From the NCBI GenBank assembly GCA_016788565.1, contig JAEUSP010000088.1:62001-126000 (forward strand): a stretch of DNA of 64,000 bases, in the 5' to 3' direction. Positions 60,728 to 64,000 of this stretch are shown here, one piece after another; within the stretch, counting starts at the first letter, position 1, and the number at the start of each line of letters is the position of its first letter. This DNA is from Chlorobiota bacterium. Lineage in GTDB: Bacteria > Bacteroidota > Ignavibacteria > OLB7. Made by a program: the position numbers and the translations under genes. A model generated the notes under the pieces. The model ran no database searches and was not told where the DNA came from. It saw nothing but the letters and a program-made list of their open reading frames with translations.

Positions 60728-60790
60728 GGGTGAGAAGTTTTGCTTGCAAGATTGTCTTTCTTAGCAGCGCACCATCGCGTAAGTTCCTGC
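60728..60790 (+). promoter_or_regulatory. Conserved 63-bp leader of P-family genes, copy 3
   Basis: GGGTGAGAA, TGTCTTT at offset 26 and CGTAAGTTCC at offset 51, spacing identical to the copies at 3268 and 3943 although intervening bases differ widely. It ends 31 bases before the P gene start. Confidence 0.5.
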
Positions 60791-60821
60791 AGAGCGACAA
60801 TCACTTTTCAATGATGAACCA

Positions 60822-62477
60822 ATGACTACCCAACGTGCCATCTTGTTCCTTCTCCTGCTTGCCGCGCCAAGCCTACTTGCCATTGCCCAACCAGTCATTG
60901 AACCCATCACCCAAAACCCCAACGCTGTGCTGCTAAGAAGAATCTGGACTGTTACTGGCAGCGATGGGGATTATGTGGGTACTGGCTGTGGACCCGTGGG
61001 GGATATTAACGGGGACTCGATTACCGATTTCGCCGTGTACTATGGCAAATCTGTTGAGTGGCGAGTGTTTCTGGGAGGATCGCCCGCACCAACAACCGAA
61101 CCAATCTGGAAACGGAAAACGGATATTGGCCTGACAACCCCTGTCTATGGTGACTTCTATGGAAACGGTAGCTATTTGGTTGGCTTTGGTGATATGCTCC
61201 GTATCAATCAAGGTGCTGCAGGTTCGGCTCAAGTTCGATTTTTTGCTGTGAAGAATGGAAGTTTAGAGGATTCAGCATCTATGATTTTAGACCCTTATGC
61301 GCAGAGCAAGTACTTGGTTGGTCCGAATATGGTTGTAGGAATCAATCTTGACGGTCAGGTCGGTGATGAATTAATTATTGCCCATCGAGGATTACGGAAG
61401 GTAGATTCGGTAACGTACACCCCAGAGATATGGTTCTACCGAGGGGGGGCTGGTTTTCAGGTGGATACTCCGAGCTACATCGTCTATGACACCGAACCGA
61501 CGCGAAGCAGCAGTTCCTACACGGCCCAAGTGGTTGATCTTGACGGGGACCGACACTTCGATCTGGTGACGGTGGGGCAATATGCCGAAGGCTACAAACT
61601 TAAACTCTGGTTCGGCACCGAGACTTCTCCCTGGACCTGGACGATACCTGATCGGGAGATTACCTTGACGACGGATATTGGTATCAACTTCCGGCCACCC
61701 ATCATGGATTTTGATGGCGATCAGATCCCTGACATTGCCGGAACATCAGGCATTCAATCTTCAAGAGGCGCGTACTTGTATCTCTCACGATCAGGAAAAT
61801 CCCCTCGCGATCGTAGCTTCCGATTAGAAGATGCTGATCGGATCTTTCTTAACCAACAGTATTATGTCGTCAAAACCACAGGCTATTTCAACGATAGTCT
61901 GCGGCGTGCGGCAATGCTGCGATTACAATCAAGTGAACATGGGAATACGTTGATGACGCTATTCTCTGGCAGCCCGGTCGGACCAAATAGTACCTATGAC
62001 GCATTCTATACTTCATCATTAGATGGATTGTCAGGAGGGTCCGTCGAGGGAGTGACAGGAATCCTTGATTGCAATGGGGACGGTTGGGAGGACATGGTAA
62101 GCAGCGCATTTGATTGGCCGGGAAACAACTCTGGCATTGCCGTAATCCTTGCCGGAGGTCCCTACATCCCGTTAGATCAACCGACCGTTGGCGTTCGCAC
62201 CGAGCCGATGGCTGACCACCAACGAGGATTGTACCTCTGGCCAAACCCTGCCACCACCGAACTGAACATTGCTTGGCGGGGCGACCTTTCAAGTATGCCG
62301 ACCCGGATGGCAGTTCACGATGTGAGCGGGAAGCTGGTTGCTGAAAGTGAGTTACGGCCCGAGCTTGGTTCGGCACGCTGGGCGACCGATGGAGTTGCTT
62401 CGGGGAGATACTTGCTGACGGTGTATGATCGTTCGGGGAAGGTGTTGGCTTCGACTTCGGTGGTGGTGCAGAAGTGA
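60822..62477 (+). CDS. FG-GAP/VCBS repeat protein with T9SS sorting domain (P family)
   Basis: A 551-residue paralog of the protein encoded at 4035. A signal peptide (about 1-24, ending LAIAQ) precedes ITQNPNAVLLRRIWTVTGSD, matching the family opening NPKAVLLKRIW. FG-GAP-type calcium loops follow: DINGDSITDFAVYYG, DLDGDRHFDLVTVG, DFDGDQIPDIAG and DCNGDGWEDMVSS. The C-terminal LYLWPNPATTELNIAWRGDL onward is a type A T9SS sorting domain. A beta-propeller surface protein is predicted. An M-family gene lies downstream, repeating the P-then-M order of the 4-11 kb cluster. Confidence 0.85.
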   Translation: MTTQRAILFLLLLAAPSLLAIAQPVIEPITQNPNAVLLRRIWTVTGSDGDYVGTGCGPVGDINGDSITDFAVYYGKSVEWRVFLGGSPAPTTEPIWKRKTDIGLTTPVYGDFYGNGSYLVGFGDMLRINQGAAGSAQVRFFAVKNGSLEDSASMILDPYAQSKYLVGPNMVVGINLDGQVGDELIIAHRGLRKVDSVTYTPEIWFYRGGAGFQVDTPSYIVYDTEPTRSSSSYTAQVVDLDGDRHFDLVTVGQYAEGYKLKLWFGTETSPWTWTIPDREITLTTDIGINFRPPIMDFDGDQIPDIAGTSGIQSSRGAYLYLSRSGKSPRDRSFRLEDADRIFLNQQYYVVKTTGYFNDSLRRAAMLRLQSSEHGNTLMTLFSGSPVGPNSTYDAFYTSSLDGLSGGSVEGVTGILDCNGDGWEDMVSSAFDWPGNNSGIAVILAGGPYIPLDQPTVGVRTEPMADHQRGLYLWPNPATTELNIAWRGDLSSMPTRMAVHDVSGKLVAESELRPELGSARWATDGVASGRYLLTVYDRSGKVLASTSVVVQK

Positions 62478-62605
62478 GACTTCCTAGTTCGGTGGCTCCT
62501 GCCTGCCCTCACCCCCCGCCCTCTCCCAATCGGGTAGAGGTGCTGGTTGCCTCACATTGGTCGGGTGGGAGAGGGAGCCAAAGCCGGGGAGAAGAGCAGG
62601 GCTTG

Positions 62606-62665
62606 ATTCGGTGGCTCCACTCATACTTCGACGGGGCTCAGCATGAGCGGAGGGCTGGATCAGTG
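62606..62665 (+). repeat. Dispersed palindromic repeat, family A, copy 3
   Basis: ATTCGGTGGCTCCACTCATA, then CTTCGACGGGGCTCAGCATG, then AGCGGAGGGCTGGAT. Same orientation as copies 2 and 4; about 140 bases before copy 4. Confidence 0.8.
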
Positions 62666-62748
62666 GCAATGTGGCCGGGGTTTGCCTCCCCTTTCCCACC
62701 AATCTTGGGGGGACGCGAAGCCCTTCAGGGCGAAGCAGGGGGGCGCGG

Positions 62749-62810
62749 GTTCGGTGGCTCCGCTCATACTTCGACGGAGCTCAGCATGAGCGGAGGGCTG
62801 GATTCGGTGA
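62749..62810 (+). repeat. Dispersed palindromic repeat, family A, copy 4
   Basis: GTTCGGTGGCTCCGCTCATA, then CTTCGACGGAGCTCAGCATG, then AGCGGAGGGCTGGATTCGG. Differs from copy 3 at only a few positions. Confidence 0.8.
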
Positions 62811-62918
62811 ATACTCCGATTCTTCATTTGGCATTCGACATTCGGCATTCGACACTTCGATCAATCCAAGCCACCGTTCGCGGTGGCATCCTCAATACTC
62901 TTTCATGGAGAAAATACC

Positions 62919-63842
62919 ATGACGACGTTCACTGTTTCGTACCGCCGTCGGCACAACTGGCCGACATGCCTCACCACACTCCTGTTCCTTCTGGCTGGAA
63001 GCCAGTGCTATGCCCAGTTGCCGGCTTTTCCATCTCCGTTTAACGGCCAATCATGGGGTCAGCAACTCCTCTTCTATCCCTCCGATTCGGTTGAGTTTTC
63101 CTATTGGCCAACTCGATTCGGCCACCACAGCGGCGGCGAAGGTGATACTATCCTAGAGTTCCCAGATCGCCCATTCGGGGGGGTAACAGTCATGCAGTAC
63201 AACCCCAACAACACCCCTGCCGGAACCGTTGTCTTCTCTGGGATACAGTGCCCCAATGGCAATTGCCCAAACCTTCAAGGAAACACACTCTATCTGGTGA
63301 TCACTGGCTTTTTGGGCGAAACCATTGTAGCCAATCCAGAAGTTGCCGATTCCACACGACTGCTCAAACTGGTTGTTGATGATTCCTCAACTGTGCCAAC
63401 AACCAGCCAGACCTTCTACGTTCGCAAACGGGATGCAATGGGGGATATTGGTCTGAAGTGGAATAGTTTTCGGGAGATAGCCTACCCGGTAACAGTCGCC
63501 CACTCTGGGCGCAGCCGTCTTGAGATTCGTGGTGTGTGGTTGGGGGCGGATGAGGGCCTTTCGGTGTACTCGGTTGGATTGCGTGATTCCTTAGCGCAGT
63601 TAGTCTTGGGGCAGGATCATCGCTGCCGTGCATGGCGCCGGGAGTATCTATCGGCATTACCCAAGCCGATCAGAAGTATGCCGTTGTCGGAGTATCGAAG
63701 CCAGTGTGAGCAACAGCAGCAAGAAGTGAAGGCAGCTCGACCGATGGACTACGCCGCACTACGAATGATGCAGACCACCATAGACCTTTGGCTTTGGCAA
63801 CAGCAACCGCAGAATCGTCAGTCAGTCGTTAGTAGACCGTAA
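62919..63842 (+). CDS. Shortened M-family secreted protein
   Basis: A 307-residue protein with a signal peptide (about 15-33, CLTTLLFLLAGSQCYAQ). Its beta-rich region (about 125-245), with TFYVRKRDA, REIAYPVTVAHSGRSRLEIR and GVWLGADEGLSVYSVGLRDS, matches the module of the 1703-residue M protein (RIDVRVTWLGGERVALRAIA, LRD). Homology ends just before the glutamate loop of the glycosidase-like domain, and the protein finishes with a glutamine-rich tail (QQQPQNRQSV). It has no sorting tail. It could be a natural single-module protein or a truncated M gene. GGAG lies about 8 bases before the ATG. Confidence 0.65.
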   Translation: MTTFTVSYRRRHNWPTCLTTLLFLLAGSQCYAQLPAFPSPFNGQSWGQQLLFYPSDSVEFSYWPTRFGHHSGGEGDTILEFPDRPFGGVTVMQYNPNNTPAGTVVFSGIQCPNGNCPNLQGNTLYLVITGFLGETIVANPEVADSTRLLKLVVDDSSTVPTTSQTFYVRKRDAMGDIGLKWNSFREIAYPVTVAHSGRSRLEIRGVWLGADEGLSVYSVGLRDSLAQLVLGQDHRCRAWRREYLSALPKPIRSMPLSEYRSQCEQQQQEVKAARPMDYAALRMMQTTIDLWLWQQQPQNRQSVVSRP

Positions 63843-63891
63843 AGCATCGTGTTCTTGAAAGATGTTGAACCTTTGAAGGATCGAACAACCA

Positions 63892-64000
63892 TGAAAGCTC
63901 TTCTTCTCCTCTTCCTCCTCCTGCTTGCCGCACCAAGCACCATCCTCCATGCCCAACCAGTCATAGAACCCATCACCCAAAACCCCAACGCCGTGCTGCT
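63892..64000 (+). CDS. P-family FG-GAP T9SS protein, N-terminal part
   Basis: The first 36 codons of a further P paralog cut by the window end. The signal peptide MKALLLLFLLLLAAPSTILH ends in AQ and is followed by PVIEPITQNPNAVLL, identical in its last 15 residues to the protein at 60822. GAAGG lies about 11 bases before the ATG. It lacks the 63-bp leader of the other three copies and follows the short M gene by 49 bases, so it may be read from the same transcript. Confidence 0.75.

Larger units (their letters stand above)
62478..62918. other. Gene-free stretch with repeats
   Basis: Holds two family A palindromes, a CCCCCGCCCTCTCCCAATCG block paired with GGGTGGGAGAGGGAGCC nearby (an inverted CCCTCTCCC/GGGAGAGGG repeat), and short CATTCGACATTCGG words. 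No protein-like frame is seen; the stretch separates a P gene from an M gene that are close neighbours in the other cluster. Confidence 0.6.

Overview
The window is about 57-60% GC by eye and reads as a chromosome segment from the Bacteroidota/Chlorobiota (FCB) superphylum, most like the Chlorobi-side lineages such as Ca. Kapabacteria (inference). The reasons are a SprA-type translocon protein of the type IX secretion system (T9SS), at least five large secreted proteins ending in T9SS-type sorting tails, HPr kinase, a MerC/Fur pair, and many starts without a Shine-Dalgarno site. I found no rRNA, tRNA, CRISPR array or complete insertion sequence.

Layout. 1-2 kb: end of a CPBP protease and a fumarylacetoacetate hydrolase-like enzyme. 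2-3 kb: a damaged ECF sigma gene coupled to a small membrane protein. 3.3-10.9 kb: a secreted-protein cluster with a chimeric pseudogene, an FG-GAP T9SS protein (called family P here) and a 1703-residue glycosidase-like T9SS protein (family M). 11-23.6 kb: housekeeping and stress genes (polyphosphate kinase, bacilliredoxin, alanine dehydrogenase, an ECF sigma/anti-sigma pair, hprK, hpf, a Xer recombinase). 23.8-28.6 kb: a 1576-residue T9SS cargo. 28.7-30.5 kb: an AT-rich restriction-modification pair. 30.5-35.9 kb: the operon rimO-psd-pssA-tatA-tatB-like-gatA. 36-38.7 kb: Fur, MerC, NlpC/P60, SnoaL-like and GNAT genes. 38.7-42.6 kb: a radical SAM/nucleotidyltransferase/radical SAM operon. 42.7-48 kb: leuS and another T9SS cargo. 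48.6-55.2 kb: sprA. 55-60.5 kb: a helical hypothetical protein, a Cys-rich secreted protein, acs and an XRE regulator. 60.8-64 kb: a second P-M-P cluster running off the window.

How it fits together. SprA would export the P and M proteins and the other CTD-bearing proteins made here. The P family (four copies) and M family (three copies, two of them shortened) alternate at both ends of the window. Three P copies share a 63-bp leader with conserved spacing, and one M fragment shares a 96-bp near-identical block with the full-length M gene. This points to an expanding, recombining set of secreted proteins. Intergenic DNA carries several palindromic repeat families. The most structured one has TATACTC...GAGTATA ends and alternative cores at 11.4-11.8 kb and 60.6 kb.
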